Source: a virus. Taken from it: 48,595 nucleotides of DNA. Every line of letters begins with the position of its first letter. Position 1 is the stretch's first letter. Where the stretch lies: the IMG/VR virus record IMGVR_UViG_3300042396_000046, positions 1 through 48,595 of that record. The stretch is one strand, 5' to 3'. The notes under the pieces are model-generated. The model searched no databases and was not told where the DNA came from. It saw only the letters and a list, made by a program, of their open reading frames with translations. A program made the translations under genes and the position numbers. Below are positions 34,928 through 42,127 of the stretch, piece by piece.

Positions 34928-35611
34928 TTAATCAACTCTTTCGTATTGTAGGCCCATCCCAATACCAAAACCAGCCTTTTGAGCATTAGTTCCTTGATAT
35001 GCAAGTATATCATTTGGATCGCCTGATGCGCCACCACTAAATACCCTTGCTTTCATTTCTTCCCAAGCATTGCTCTTCTTTGTATTTTTATCTAAGTCAA
35101 CCCCCTGCATTGCTGCTAAGAATTTTTTGTTTGAATAATCTGCTTCACGGCTTACCTCTAGAGTCTTCATTAGTTCTGCCATAGACAGAGATCTCTCTAG
35201 TTCTTCATAGTCTTTCCAGATACCCAGCAAAAATACTTCTGCCTCTAACTGTGCTAGGTCTAAATCTTCCCAAGCACTTCCACCTTTAACTGCCTGTTTT
35301 TTCACAGTATCGTCTGACTGCTCATTTATTTTAATTCCTGCAGCAATATCTAGTATCTCATAAACCATATGTATATCTACATAGTTTTCAAAAACTTCTG
35401 GACTCACTGCTATTTCTGGACAAAACTGCTTCATTGCAAATCTAGCACATTCTGTCAGGTGAGTAATTGCCTCAATGTCATCTTGAGAGTTTCTAACGTT
35501 ATCAAAATAATTCATAATCATTCTAAGATATTTAATTTTTGATGGAGACAACTCTAGTTCTCTATCATCAACTAGAATCATATTTTTTGTTTTATAAACT
35601 TCTGTGGCCAT
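34928..35611 (-). CDS. Tail assembly chaperone, long form
   Basis: A 227-residue paralogue of the next gene with an added domain. Residues 1-100 (ILVDDRELELSPSKIKYL, LTECARFAMKQFCPEI, VYEILDIAAGI) align with the whole short chaperone. Residues 115-227 (LGIWKDYEELERSLSMAELM, YSNKKFLAAMQGVDL) correspond to the T-type extension that other phages add through ribosomal frameshifting. It is transcribed from a leaderless TGGTATACT promoter placed 6 bases before the ATG and insulated from the major tail gene by a terminator. I see no slippery heptamer joining the two genes. Confidence 0.82.
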   Translation of the reverse strand: MATEVYKTKNMILVDDRELELSPSKIKYLRMIMNYFDNVRNSQDDIEAITHLTECARFAMKQFCPEIAVSPEVFENYVDIHMVYEILDIAAGIKINEQSDDTVKKQAVKGGSAWEDLDLAQLEAEVFLLGIWKDYEELERSLSMAELMKTLEVSREADYSNKKFLAAMQGVDLDKNTKKSNAWEEMKARVFSGGASGDPNDILAYQGTNAQKAGFGIGMGLQYERVD

Positions 35612-35617
35612 TATATA

Positions 35618-35626
35618 AGTATACCA
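35618..35626 (-). promoter_or_regulatory. Extended -10 promoter for the leaderless long chaperone
   Basis: TGGTATACT on the minus strand, six bases before the ATG at 35611 and touching the U tract of the terminator upstream. It leaves no space for a ribosome site, so the mRNA is predicted to start at the ATG. Confidence 0.68.
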
Positions 35627-35655
35627 AAAGAAAAACCCAACCCCGAAGGGTTGGG
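35627..35655 (-). terminator. Rho-independent terminator after the major tail gene
   Basis: The minus-strand RNA forms CCCAACCC-UUCG-GGGUUGGG, an 8-bp stem closed by a stable UUCG tetraloop, followed by UUUUUCUUUU. It lies about 20 bases after the stop at 35675. Confidence 0.92.
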
Positions 35656-35674
35656 CTTCTCATATTAAGTTGTA

Positions 35675-36295
35675 TTATGCTGGGATAGTGCGGTCTACGA
35701 TCTTACCGTATGACGCATCATCGTTTGGAAGAAGACGGAATGATACTTCGAACATTGTCGCTTCGTCACGCTTTGCTGATACTGAAACATTCTCGATTGA
35801 GAGTGCACGGTATGCAACATAAATGCGTTCCAATTCTGATCCAATTGCACAGTCTCCAGTTCCTGGGCCTACAGCAACCAATCCACGTTCGACAGGGCAT
35901 TCGCCGATGTCTCCTGCTGAAAGATTAAGTGTTGGGTTTCCTGAAACTGACGCTAGATCTGCATCCTTACCTGCGATTGCAAATAGGAGATTCTCTAGTG
36001 TAGATTCTGCGAATGTGGTGTTTAGGTTAACTTGCATGCCTTGCTTAAAAAGTTTAGCAACGTCAAGAACCTGGTCAACTGCAACCTCACCAAAGTCTGG
36101 CTGGAACTGTAGTTCCAAACCATTCATTGTGTAACCTACGTTACGGAAATCAGAGTCATTAGAGAGAGTCTCCTTGAATGATGTTCCTGCTACGTATGCT
36201 GGAAGGTCTGTGTCTGTTAGTGTGCCTGCTTCGTATGTGAAGAGGGCTGCTGCGCCAACGATAATGTTAGCGTTGCTACCACGTGTGTATGCCAT
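35675..36295 (-). CDS. Major tail (tube) protein
   Basis: A 206-residue beta-rich protein in the standard tube position, before the chaperones and tape measure. It has NVGYTMNGLELQFQPDFGEV, a short central Ala/Asp loop, and closing strands IENVSVSAKRDEATMFEVSF typical of the tube fold. I start at the ATG at 36295, preceded by AGAGGTGAAATAT; the same 14-base context GAGGTGAAATATAT precedes the major capsid start. With a separate promoter, about 50 bases of leader and a strong terminator behind, it looks like a high-output single-gene unit. Confidence 0.85.
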   Translation of the reverse strand: MAYTRGSNANIIVGAAALFTYEAGTLTDTDLPAYVAGTSFKETLSNDSDFRNVGYTMNGLELQFQPDFGEVAVDQVLDVAKLFKQGMQVNLNTTFAESTLENLLFAIAGKDADLASVSGNPTLNLSAGDIGECPVERGLVAVGPGTGDCAIGSELERIYVAYRALSIENVSVSAKRDEATMFEVSFRLLPNDDASYGKIVDRTIPA

Positions 36296-36349
36296 ATATT
36301 TCACCTCTTTTTTCTTTGTTGAAATTGTAGGCGTGTTTCCTCAGTTATA

Positions 36350-36358
36350 AGTATAACA
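36350..36358 (-). promoter_or_regulatory. Extended -10 promoter for the major tail protein
   Basis: TGTTATACT on the minus strand. Transcription would start near 36343 and give a leader of about 47 bases ending in AGAGGTGAAATAT before the ATG at 36295. Confidence 0.6.
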
Positions 36359-36371
36359 GCCTTTTTAATGA

Positions 36372-36941
36372 TTAGATTATTGTTTTTGTGGCTTGTCTTG
36401 GCTCTGGGCCAGATGGGATTAGATCGTTCATGTGGTGATAGTCAAAATCAATAATTATCTTGTTTCCGCCATATGTTCGGGCTGTTCCAAAATCAATTAT
36501 GTCTCTGGTTTCTTCCAGTTGGTAGACCTTGAAGTTGTGAAAATAGAACATGTTATCTATGACGGATCCATCGTCTAACCGTATTTGTCTATTAGCGCAC
36601 CAAGCGTTTAACTCTTCTGCCGTTTCATCAAATCTGTCCATTAGTCTAAGAACTGCTTCTTGTATTTTTACCATTGTAATTATTGGTTCTGAGCCTTGAG
36701 CATAGAAATAATACATTAATTGTTCACACTTAATATGTGGAAAACCAGTTCTATTCATTTTTACAAGTCTATCCCACGTAGCCATTGCCCCACCTGGTGG
36801 AAACTCCTTCTGAAGAGTCTCAAGTGTGGATGGGGTGGATGGAAAGAATGGTAGTTCTAGCCCTGTCATTAACGGAATTTTTGCCTGTAGATATTTATTT
36901 ATCCATAGAACTGGTGTATTTAACAAGTCGTCATTTGCCAT
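36372..36941 (-). CDS. Tail terminator or tail completion protein (probable)
   Basis: A 189-residue protein between the gp10-like protein and the major tail protein, the place of the tail terminator. It contains WINKYLQAKIP early, an aromatic centre (MYYFYAQGSEPIITMVKIQE) and a strand-rich end (KIIIDFDYHHMND). Translation is coupled to the previous gene by TAATG. Assigned by order and size; sequence alone does not settle the exact neck role. Confidence 0.6.
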   Translation of the reverse strand: MANDDLLNTPVLWINKYLQAKIPLMTGLELPFFPSTPSTLETLQKEFPPGGAMATWDRLVKMNRTGFPHIKCEQLMYYFYAQGSEPIITMVKIQEAVLRLMDRFDETAEELNAWCANRQIRLDDGSVIDNMFYFHNFKVYQLEETRDIIDFGTARTYGGNKIIIDFDYHHMNDLIPSGPEPRQATKTII

Positions 36942-37615
36942 TATGCTACACCTACCTTAGTCATCCAATTATACCCAGCCTTTAATCCTGCGCCACGGCC
37001 ATTTCTTTTTCCTGCTTGTAGACTTCTCTTAAACTCAACTGGGTTATTCAAGTGCATTGCAACCTTGCTTGTCTTTAAAAATGATTGAGTGAAGTATCTT
37101 GAAAAGAATATATTGCAAACATTCTCAAACCCTCTTTGAGCCTGCTGTCCACCTGGATTTTCTACTATGACTGGTGTCTTTGTAAAAACTTGCTCTCCAT
37201 CTACATCAAAAGATAGGACATCTGAGTTTCTTGGCTTGATAACAACCGTCTGTCCACTTTCCATAATTGAGGCTTTATTATAAAATGGCGTATTAGATCC
37301 ACTTTGGATTGTAGTTGACTGCTTAAAGTTTGTTTTAAAGTTAATAGATTTTGAATTTGACACATAAACAATATCAAATAATCTTGCCTCTGGGCTGCCA
37401 GTCTGATACCACTCATAAACGTGCTGTAAGGTCGCTGGAGAGACTCTGGCATTGGCATCTATGAATTCTCCTAGCAATAGCGCAGTCTCTTCTCCTAGGG
37501 CCCTCATGAACTGAATCTTACCTGCTTGAGCGCCATCAAGGAACCCGATGGAGTAGTTTATTATATTGTTCATTTCTCTATTAAACATCTTTGAATCAAA
37601 CTTTATTTTTATCAT
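36941..37615 (-). CDS. Neck/tail completion protein, 224 residues
   Basis: Located after the head-closure candidate, in the slot often filled by an HK97 gp10-type protein. It begins IKIKFDSKMFNREMNNII, has LGEFIDANARVSPATLQHVYEW near 55 and ends with a Gly-rich basic segment (RNGRGAGLKAGYNW). The 4-base ATGA overlap with the gene before and the TAATG junction with the gene after place it in the neck set. Confidence 0.55.
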   Translation of the reverse strand: MIKIKFDSKMFNREMNNIINYSIGFLDGAQAGKIQFMRALGEETALLLGEFIDANARVSPATLQHVYEWYQTGSPEARLFDIVYVSNSKSINFKTNFKQSTTIQSGSNTPFYNKASIMESGQTVVIKPRNSDVLSFDVDGEQVFTKTPVIVENPGGQQAQRGFENVCNIFFSRYFTQSFLKTSKVAMHLNNPVEFKRSLQAGKRNGRGAGLKAGYNWMTKVGVA

Positions 37616-38058
37616 ATGTCTACCGACTGATTCTCAGACCTACGTATAATTATGCTGTAATACTCTACACTTCCAAATGGCCCAATGTATGGCTCTATCT
37701 TGGCAATCTCAAAGATAGTAGATTTGCCAGATCTTGGACCAGAAGTTTCAATGTATACTGGATTACAATTTCTATCTTGAACATTGCTAACAATAACATT
37801 TGTGATTGAGTTTGAGCCCTGTGTTGAGGCTATTCTTGGATCTGTCTTGCATCTTCCAATTAATAGTTTTTCTTCTGTAATATTTACGTTTGGAAGAACA
37901 TCTTCTTTTGTTGCTGATCCAGCAGCATTAAAGTTACAGGCTATAGTCCTATCTTGAATCCATTGCTTTTTAACATTTCCATATGCACCTTGCTCAACAA
38001 TAGGATAAAAAATATCTGCTTGCATCGGAAATATAAAATCGGTTGATTCGCATATCAT
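37612..38058 (-). CDS. Head closure protein (probable)
   Basis: A 148-residue beta-rich protein with Cys/Asp/Phe-rich N-terminus (CESTDFIFPMQADIF). It contains EKLLIGRCKTDPR and FEIAKIEPYIGPFGSVEYYS, the type of small beta barrel that closes the connector in siphoviruses. It overlaps both neighbours (TAATG and ATGA). Assigned by order and size. Confidence 0.55.
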   Translation of the reverse strand: MICESTDFIFPMQADIFYPIVEQGAYGNVKKQWIQDRTIACNFNAAGSATKEDVLPNVNITEEKLLIGRCKTDPRIASTQGSNSITNVIVSNVQDRNCNPVYIETSGPRSGKSTIFEIAKIEPYIGPFGSVEYYSIIIRRSENQSVDI

Positions 38059-38975
38059 TAAATTATCCCTGGCTTAACAATGGTCTTAACATATTTGTCA
38101 AGTATCTTATCTACTAGGAAATTACCAGTGCCACTAAGCATTACCTTATCAAACTGAATTCTAAATTGGTCGGTGTTGTAGGATGTTATATATCTCTTGT
38201 AGTAGTCTAACTTTCCACACTTAAGATCTTCAATGAGTAACTTTGTTGCATACTCAATGTCTGCTGGAATTGTTATGTATCCGTAGTCAACAATAAATGT
38301 ATAGTCGTGACCTTGTGGAAACCCAACACCCTCATAGCCATAATATCCAAGGTCTCCTCTTCCAATAGGAAGGTTTGGAGCGGTTGACTCATATCTGTTT
38401 AGTTGATCTGAAGAAACCTTCTGTATAGCGGTCTTATCTGCAGTGATCGCATATTCATACTTATTTAATTCTGGAGTTGCTCTATCGTAGACTAGTTCAT
38501 TGTTTTCATAAACCTTGAATACTCTATAAACTTTTTCCCATAAAGGAAAATAGTCTGACCCATTGCCAGTGCCTATAACTGTAACTTTTTTATTGTAAAA
38601 TCCTTCTGGACAGAATGTATCTATCATTGACCTTGCTACTAATTCTAATGTTGTGTATTCAGCAATCTCTGATGCTGTTGTTCCTAATGTGTTTGGGTCT
38701 ACATATGGTCGGATTAACTCGTAGTATTCTTCGTATACAAGTTCGTCTGATTCACTAATCCTATAAATCTCTACCCTGTAATTATTATCATATCTTCCTG
38801 GAAGAGTAATGTTGATATTTTCTCCAGTTGACATTCCAAAAAAGTTTTCTGTTGTGACTGAAAGATCCGCCATATCTGTTATATTTGCATAGAAATCTCT
38901 TGGGTTACTTCCAGAGGAAGGAACTACAAAGGTTACTACAATATCATCATATGGCGGAACTCTCAACATCTCCAT
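38058..38975 (-). CDS. Head-tail connector/adaptor, 305 residues
   Basis: A two-part protein. Residues 1-100 form beta strands (DIVVTFVVPSSGSN, VEIYRISESDELVYEEYYEL), and the rest includes TLGTTASEIAEYTTLELVAR and the C-terminal IEYATKLLIEDLKCGKLDYY, typical of gp6/gp15-like adaptors below the portal. It is larger than the usual adaptor because of the N-terminal beta region. Either of two nearby Met codons (38975 or 38969) could start it; the ribosome site is weak. Confidence 0.65.
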   Translation of the reverse strand: MEMLRVPPYDDIVVTFVVPSSGSNPRDFYANITDMADLSVTTENFFGMSTGENINITLPGRYDNNYRVEIYRISESDELVYEEYYELIRPYVDPNTLGTTASEIAEYTTLELVARSMIDTFCPEGFYNKKVTVIGTGNGSDYFPLWEKVYRVFKVYENNELVYDRATPELNKYEYAITADKTAIQKVSSDQLNRYESTAPNLPIGRGDLGYYGYEGVGFPQGHDYTFIVDYGYITIPADIEYATKLLIEDLKCGKLDYYKRYITSYNTDQFRIQFDKVMLSGTGNFLVDKILDKYVKTIVKPGII

Positions 38976-38978
38976 GGA

Positions 38979-39464
38979 TTACTTACCGAATTCCTTCGCA
39001 ACTTCTTCTGGTGTTGCTACACGAACGTGGTCACGAGTGAGCCACTTGTCTGCAGCAGATACTGGAACAATGTTGTATCCACGATAAACCTTGCCAACTT
39101 CAGCCCAAGTAACATTCTTGGTTGAATATAGAGCAATCTTTTCTTCCTTTGGCTTATCCTTTTGAGCAAAAGTCTTGCGTGGTGCTGGTGCTGAAACTGT
39201 TGTTCCAATAGCGCCACCTGCGGTGACTCCAACTCCCTGAACTTCTTCTCTTGCACCGTATACTGGACGTTCTACAACTTCCTGCTTTGGTGCTTCTGGT
39301 TCAACTTCTGGAGCAACTTCAACTACTGGTGCTTCTTCAACTGTTTCAACAACTGGTGCTTCAACGACTGGCGCTTCCACAACTGCTTCTTCTACAACTG
39401 GAGATTCTACAATAGGATCTACTGCTAAAGGAGTTGACTCATTTTCATTATTAATTTCTGACAT
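38979..39464 (-). CDS. Val/Pro/Glu-rich structural protein, 161 residues
   Basis: The first 80 residues are low complexity, with repeated (A)PVVE units and strong negative charge. A basic linker follows (PAPRKTFAQKDKPKEEK), and a small globular C-terminal domain (LYSTKNVTWAEVGKVYRGYN ending in RVATPEEVAKEFG) closes it. A disordered acidic arm on a compact foot suggests a capsid-associated or assembly protein, but its role is unknown. It has a strong ribosome site (AAGGAGG) and its own TGATATAAT promoter, separated from the capsid gene by a hairpin. Confidence 0.75.
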   Translation of the reverse strand: MSEINNENESTPLAVDPIVESPVVEEAVVEAPVVEAPVVETVEEAPVVEVAPEVEPEAPKQEVVERPVYGAREEVQGVGVTAGGAIGTTVSAPAPRKTFAQKDKPKEEKIALYSTKNVTWAEVGKVYRGYNIVPVSAADKWLTRDHVRVATPEEVAKEFGK

Positions 39465-39482
39465 ATTAGCCTCCTTGTTAGT

Positions 39483-39491
39483 ATTATATCA
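39483..39491 (-). promoter_or_regulatory. Extended -10 promoter after the major capsid gene
   Basis: TGATATAAT on the minus strand, 11 bases after the capsid hairpin and 18 before the ATG at 39464. The short leader contains AAGGAGG. It probably drives the neck genes. Confidence 0.65.
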
Positions 39492-39501
39492 TTAAACTAT
39501 T

Positions 39502-39533
39502 AAAGGGAGTAGGAGCGTTAACTCCTACTCCCC
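39502..39533 (-). terminator. Hairpin after the major capsid gene (terminator or attenuator)
   Basis: GGGAGTAGGAG and CTCCTACTCCC form a perfect 11-bp stem with a 6-base loop. Only UUUAAUAG follows on the minus strand, so the U tract is weak and read-through or 3'-end protection is possible. It lies about 20 bases past the stop at 39554. Confidence 0.75.
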
Positions 39534-39553
39534 TAATATTTACTGTTTACAGA

Positions 39554-40705
39554 TTATGCGTCTGCTGCAGCGTCAGCGAATGCAATTGCATCCTGCTCTT
39601 CCCACTGAATACCGAAGCGGACGAAGACTGTATATTCTACAGTATCCTTCTTTGGCTTGTATTCACGGTTTACAGTGATGTCACGCTGGAATCCCCATAC
39701 ACGGTTCTGTGGGAATGTCAAGTCGACATATCCTGCAGGGTAGTATGGAACTTCTTGAACATCGATTCCAAGAACACGAGTTGTTCGTGCTGATCCCAAT
39801 GTCTGAGCGTTTCCGTCAAGGTATGATTGACGCATAGCAGGAGTTCCTGCTGCGCCTGGATGTGAACCAAAGGCTTCTGCAATAGCATCTGCCAATGTTC
39901 CGTTGTTCTTTACAATACCCTGGAACGCATCTGTTCCTGCATAGAACTTCAAGTTAGACTTGATAGCACGATACTTACGTGGCATTGCTAGGATAATGTT
40001 CTGCATAACTTCTGGAGTCCATGCGTTGTTAGCAACGGTGACTACAGATTCATGTGCATCTCCCTCAGTCTTGACACGGTTTACGAAACCGTTCATGATT
40101 GAAAGGAAGTTGTCTGATCCTGCACCTGTTCCATTAATGGCAAGATCTTCAATATCATTAGCAAAAGCATTTGTCATCAATCTTACGACGTGATCTTCAA
40201 GTGCTGCTCCTTCGATATTGTCTTCAAGTGCTTCTGATGATACTTCCCAGTCAAGACGGATCTTCTTTGTTGTAAGTTCCACCTTTGAGAATGTTGCACC
40301 AGCATTTGTGTATGCGCCATCTGCCTGAGCAGCAGCACGAATTACACGCTCACCAACGTTAACCTTTTCAAGTTCCATGGTGTTTGCTCTCATGGTCACT
40401 TTGCGACCATCCTGAGCCAATACAGTTGCATCCCACACGTAGTCAATAAAACGACGTGCTTGTTCAGGGCGTAGAATACCGCTTCCAGTATCACCTGAAG
40501 GATTTACTGCATTTGCGCCTGATGTTACACCAAATGTTGCGTTTGGAATGTTTCCAACTGCTCCACCGTCTGTGTAGTTACCAGGGATATTTGAACCTGC
40601 CTCGGATCCAGATGCGAATGCACCTTGTCCTTGATAAAGTCCTGGCGCTGTTCCGCCTAGTTCACCTGCTGTTCCAGGCTGATTCTTCTTAATTTCTTCC
40701 GACAT
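39554..40705 (-). CDS. Major capsid protein (HK97 fold, XkdG-like)
   Basis: A 383-residue shell protein. The N-terminal 75 residues are Gly/Asn/Ala-rich and look disordered. The HK97-type fold follows, with LRPEQARRFIDYVWDATVL, then VELTTKKIRLDWEVSSEAL for the E-loop and P-domain region, NDIEDLAINGTG, and a C-terminal GFQRDITVNREYKPKKDTVE. I start at the ATG at 40705, preceded by TTGGAGGTGAAATAT; an in-frame ATG 66 bases earlier would run into the protease gene. Order portal-protease-capsid matches PBSX XkdE-XkdF-XkdG. A hairpin follows it. Confidence 0.93.
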   Translation of the reverse strand: MSEEIKKNQPGTAGELGGTAPGLYQGQGAFASGSEAGSNIPGNYTDGGAVGNIPNATFGVTSGANAVNPSGDTGSGILRPEQARRFIDYVWDATVLAQDGRKVTMRANTMELEKVNVGERVIRAAAQADGAYTNAGATFSKVELTTKKIRLDWEVSSEALEDNIEGAALEDHVVRLMTNAFANDIEDLAINGTGAGSDNFLSIMNGFVNRVKTEGDAHESVVTVANNAWTPEVMQNIILAMPRKYRAIKSNLKFYAGTDAFQGIVKNNGTLADAIAEAFGSHPGAAGTPAMRQSYLDGNAQTLGSARTTRVLGIDVQEVPYYPAGYVDLTFPQNRVWGFQRDITVNREYKPKKDTVEYTVFVRFGIQWEEQDAIAFADAAADA

Positions 40706-40728
40706 ATATTTCACCTCCAAGTGATTTT

Positions 40729-41337
40729 CTAATTGAATAGATCGGCTGTTTTGAGGAAACGTCCGCCCCATAGGGATTTTTCAACCATTTCAGGTTGATT
40801 CTGGATAATCTCGCCGAGATCACCAGACTTTCGGAAAGCCGTGTCTGCTTCAACAGCGTCTACTCGCTTACCAAACTTGTCAAATTCGACTCTTGCTGAA
40901 GCGATGTCTTTTGCGACTGCTTCAAATGAATCTTTTACTGTATCTACATCTACCTTTGAAGACTTTAGAAGTTCTACTTCTGCCTGCAAAGATTTTACTG
41001 TTGATACTAGATCGCTAAAGGCTGATGTTAGAGTATTCTTGATTTCAGCAATTGACTCTGCAATTACTTCATCTGACTTTGATGCCATTGGCTTCTTATC
41101 TTCCGCTTCTTCATCTGCTGGTGTTTCACTAGCATCTTCTTCAGGAGTTTCTTCAGCAGATCCTGGCTTTGCAGCCTTCTCTGTTGTTTCTTCTTCTGCT
41201 TCTACGGTATCTGCCTTTGCATCTGCCTCTGGAGCGACCTCTACTGCTTCAACTGCTTCAATAGTTTCAACTACTTCTGCTACAACATCTGTCTTCTCAA
41301 CGATTTCTTCTGTTGTCTTTTTTGTTGCTTTTGCCAT
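40729..41337 (-). CDS. Nested scaffold protein from an internal start
   Basis: The ATG at 41337 is in frame inside the protease gene (residue 254) and is preceded by AAGGAGG with an 8-base spacer, the best ribosome site in this part of the window. It would make a 202-residue protein without protease: an acidic linker followed by a coiled coil. Phage lambda does this with gpC and Nu3. Seen: an ideal internal site at the exact domain border. Inferred: that it is used and that its product scaffolds the capsid. Confidence 0.7.
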   Translation of the reverse strand: MAKATKKTTEEIVEKTDVVAEVVETIEAVEAVEVAPEADAKADTVEAEEETTEKAAKPGSAEETPEEDASETPADEEAEDKKPMASKSDEVIAESIAEIKNTLTSAFSDLVSTVKSLQAEVELLKSSKVDVDTVKDSFEAVAKDIASARVEFDKFGKRVDAVEADTAFRKSGDLGEIIQNQPEMVEKSLWGGRFLKTADLFN

Positions 41338-42096
41338 AAGGTTTTCCTCCTTGTTCATCTTAGAAGTATTAATGCCTTTAGCACTATCAACTAAGAACTT
41401 TATCATATTTAGTTTTTCACTATCCGTTTTTTCAACGAACCCTATATTAGTCATTTGCTCACCTGTTGTTGGGCTAACTTCTGACTCATTTTCTGAAACC
41501 ATTACGAGACCAGTCTCTTGATCCCAAAACACATTCTCTAAAACTGTTTCATCACCCTTAATAATATCCATACCATCAACCTTTTCTACTGAAACAATAT
41601 TTGCAAATTGATTAGCAGGGGAATCAACAAGACTCAACTCTACTAAATCATATTCCTTAATAACTCTAATTGACTTATCTGATTTTTCATCATAAGCATC
41701 ATCCCACTTGTTCATTCGTCCACCAATAGAAAAACCAGTTAGTGTTCCGTCTAGAACTTTTTCCCAAGTGTCTTGTGCACCCTTTGAAACATATGCTGAT
41801 ACAAATACTCCGTTATAAAACTTCTTTGTTTCTGGATCAAAATACTTATCTTCTTTAAATGATACCATCTTACCTACTGCTAGTGGCTGATGCATTTCTC
41901 TAATGTTACCTCGGAATTTTGCAAACGCATCCATTGATGCTTCTGCTGTGACAATGTCATCTTGCTTGTCTAGGTTATCAAGTGATGCAAATCCAGATAC
42001 GATTCTTCGCTCTTTGTCGACTTTTGTTAAAGGCATTGAGAGACGGACATTTTCCCCATCTGAACTCCAATGGGCTTTAGATATACTGTTCACCAT
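40729..42096 (-). CDS. XkdF-like prohead protease fused to scaffold domain
   Basis: A 455-residue protein. The protease occupies residues 20-165: His69 in REMHQP, Ser123 in LTGFSIGG, and Glu153 in YDLVELSLVDSP, matching the S78-like XkdF type. Residues 165-250 are a linker. From 254 on, a very acidic region (270-340) and a long coiled coil (345-430) form a scaffold/delta-like domain ending KSLWGGRFLKTADLFN. The start is ambiguous: TATAAT ends 3 bases before the ATG at 42096 and 6 bases before the next GTG, and no ribosome site is present, so a leaderless start at either is likely. Confidence 0.9.
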   Translation of the reverse strand: MVNSISKAHWSSDGENVRLSMPLTKVDKERRIVSGFASLDNLDKQDDIVTAEASMDAFAKFRGNIREMHQPLAVGKMVSFKEDKYFDPETKKFYNGVFVSAYVSKGAQDTWEKVLDGTLTGFSIGGRMNKWDDAYDEKSDKSIRVIKEYDLVELSLVDSPANQFANIVSVEKVDGMDIIKGDETVLENVFWDQETGLVMVSENESEVSPTTGEQMTNIGFVEKTDSEKLNMIKFLVDSAKGINTSKMNKEENLMAKATKKTTEEIVEKTDVVAEVVETIEAVEAVEVAPEADAKADTVEAEEETTEKAAKPGSAEETPEEDASETPADEEAEDKKPMASKSDEVIAESIAEIKNTLTSAFSDLVSTVKSLQAEVELLKSSKVDVDTVKDSFEAVAKDIASARVEFDKFGKRVDAVEADTAFRKSGDLGEIIQNQPEMVEKSLWGGRFLKTADLFN

Positions 42097-42099
42097 TAT

Positions 42100-42105
42100 A
42101 TTATA
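42100..42105 (-). promoter_or_regulatory. -10 box for the leaderless protease gene
   Basis: TATAAT on the minus strand, between the portal stop and the protease start. It ends 3 bases before ATG 42096 and 6 bases before the following GTG. A second TATAAT overlaps the ATG and cannot serve. No TG extension is present. Confidence 0.5.
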
Positions 42106-42127
42106 AGCCCTTTTTTACAATATCTTA

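Noticed and set aside
34837-35037. Programmed frameshift joining the two tail chaperone genes
   Set aside because: The short gene has its own promoter, ribosome site and ATG, and both products carry the same N-terminal domain, so a fusion would duplicate it. I saw no slippery heptamer.
40706-40771. N-terminal extension of the major capsid frame
   Set aside because: It overlaps the protease gene and lacks a ribosome site, while the ATG at 40705 has TTGGAGGTG at correct spacing.
40841-41521. 226-codon plus-strand frame opposite the protease/scaffold gene
   Set aside because: Ser/Ala-rich antisense of an acidic coiled coil; no independent signal supports it.
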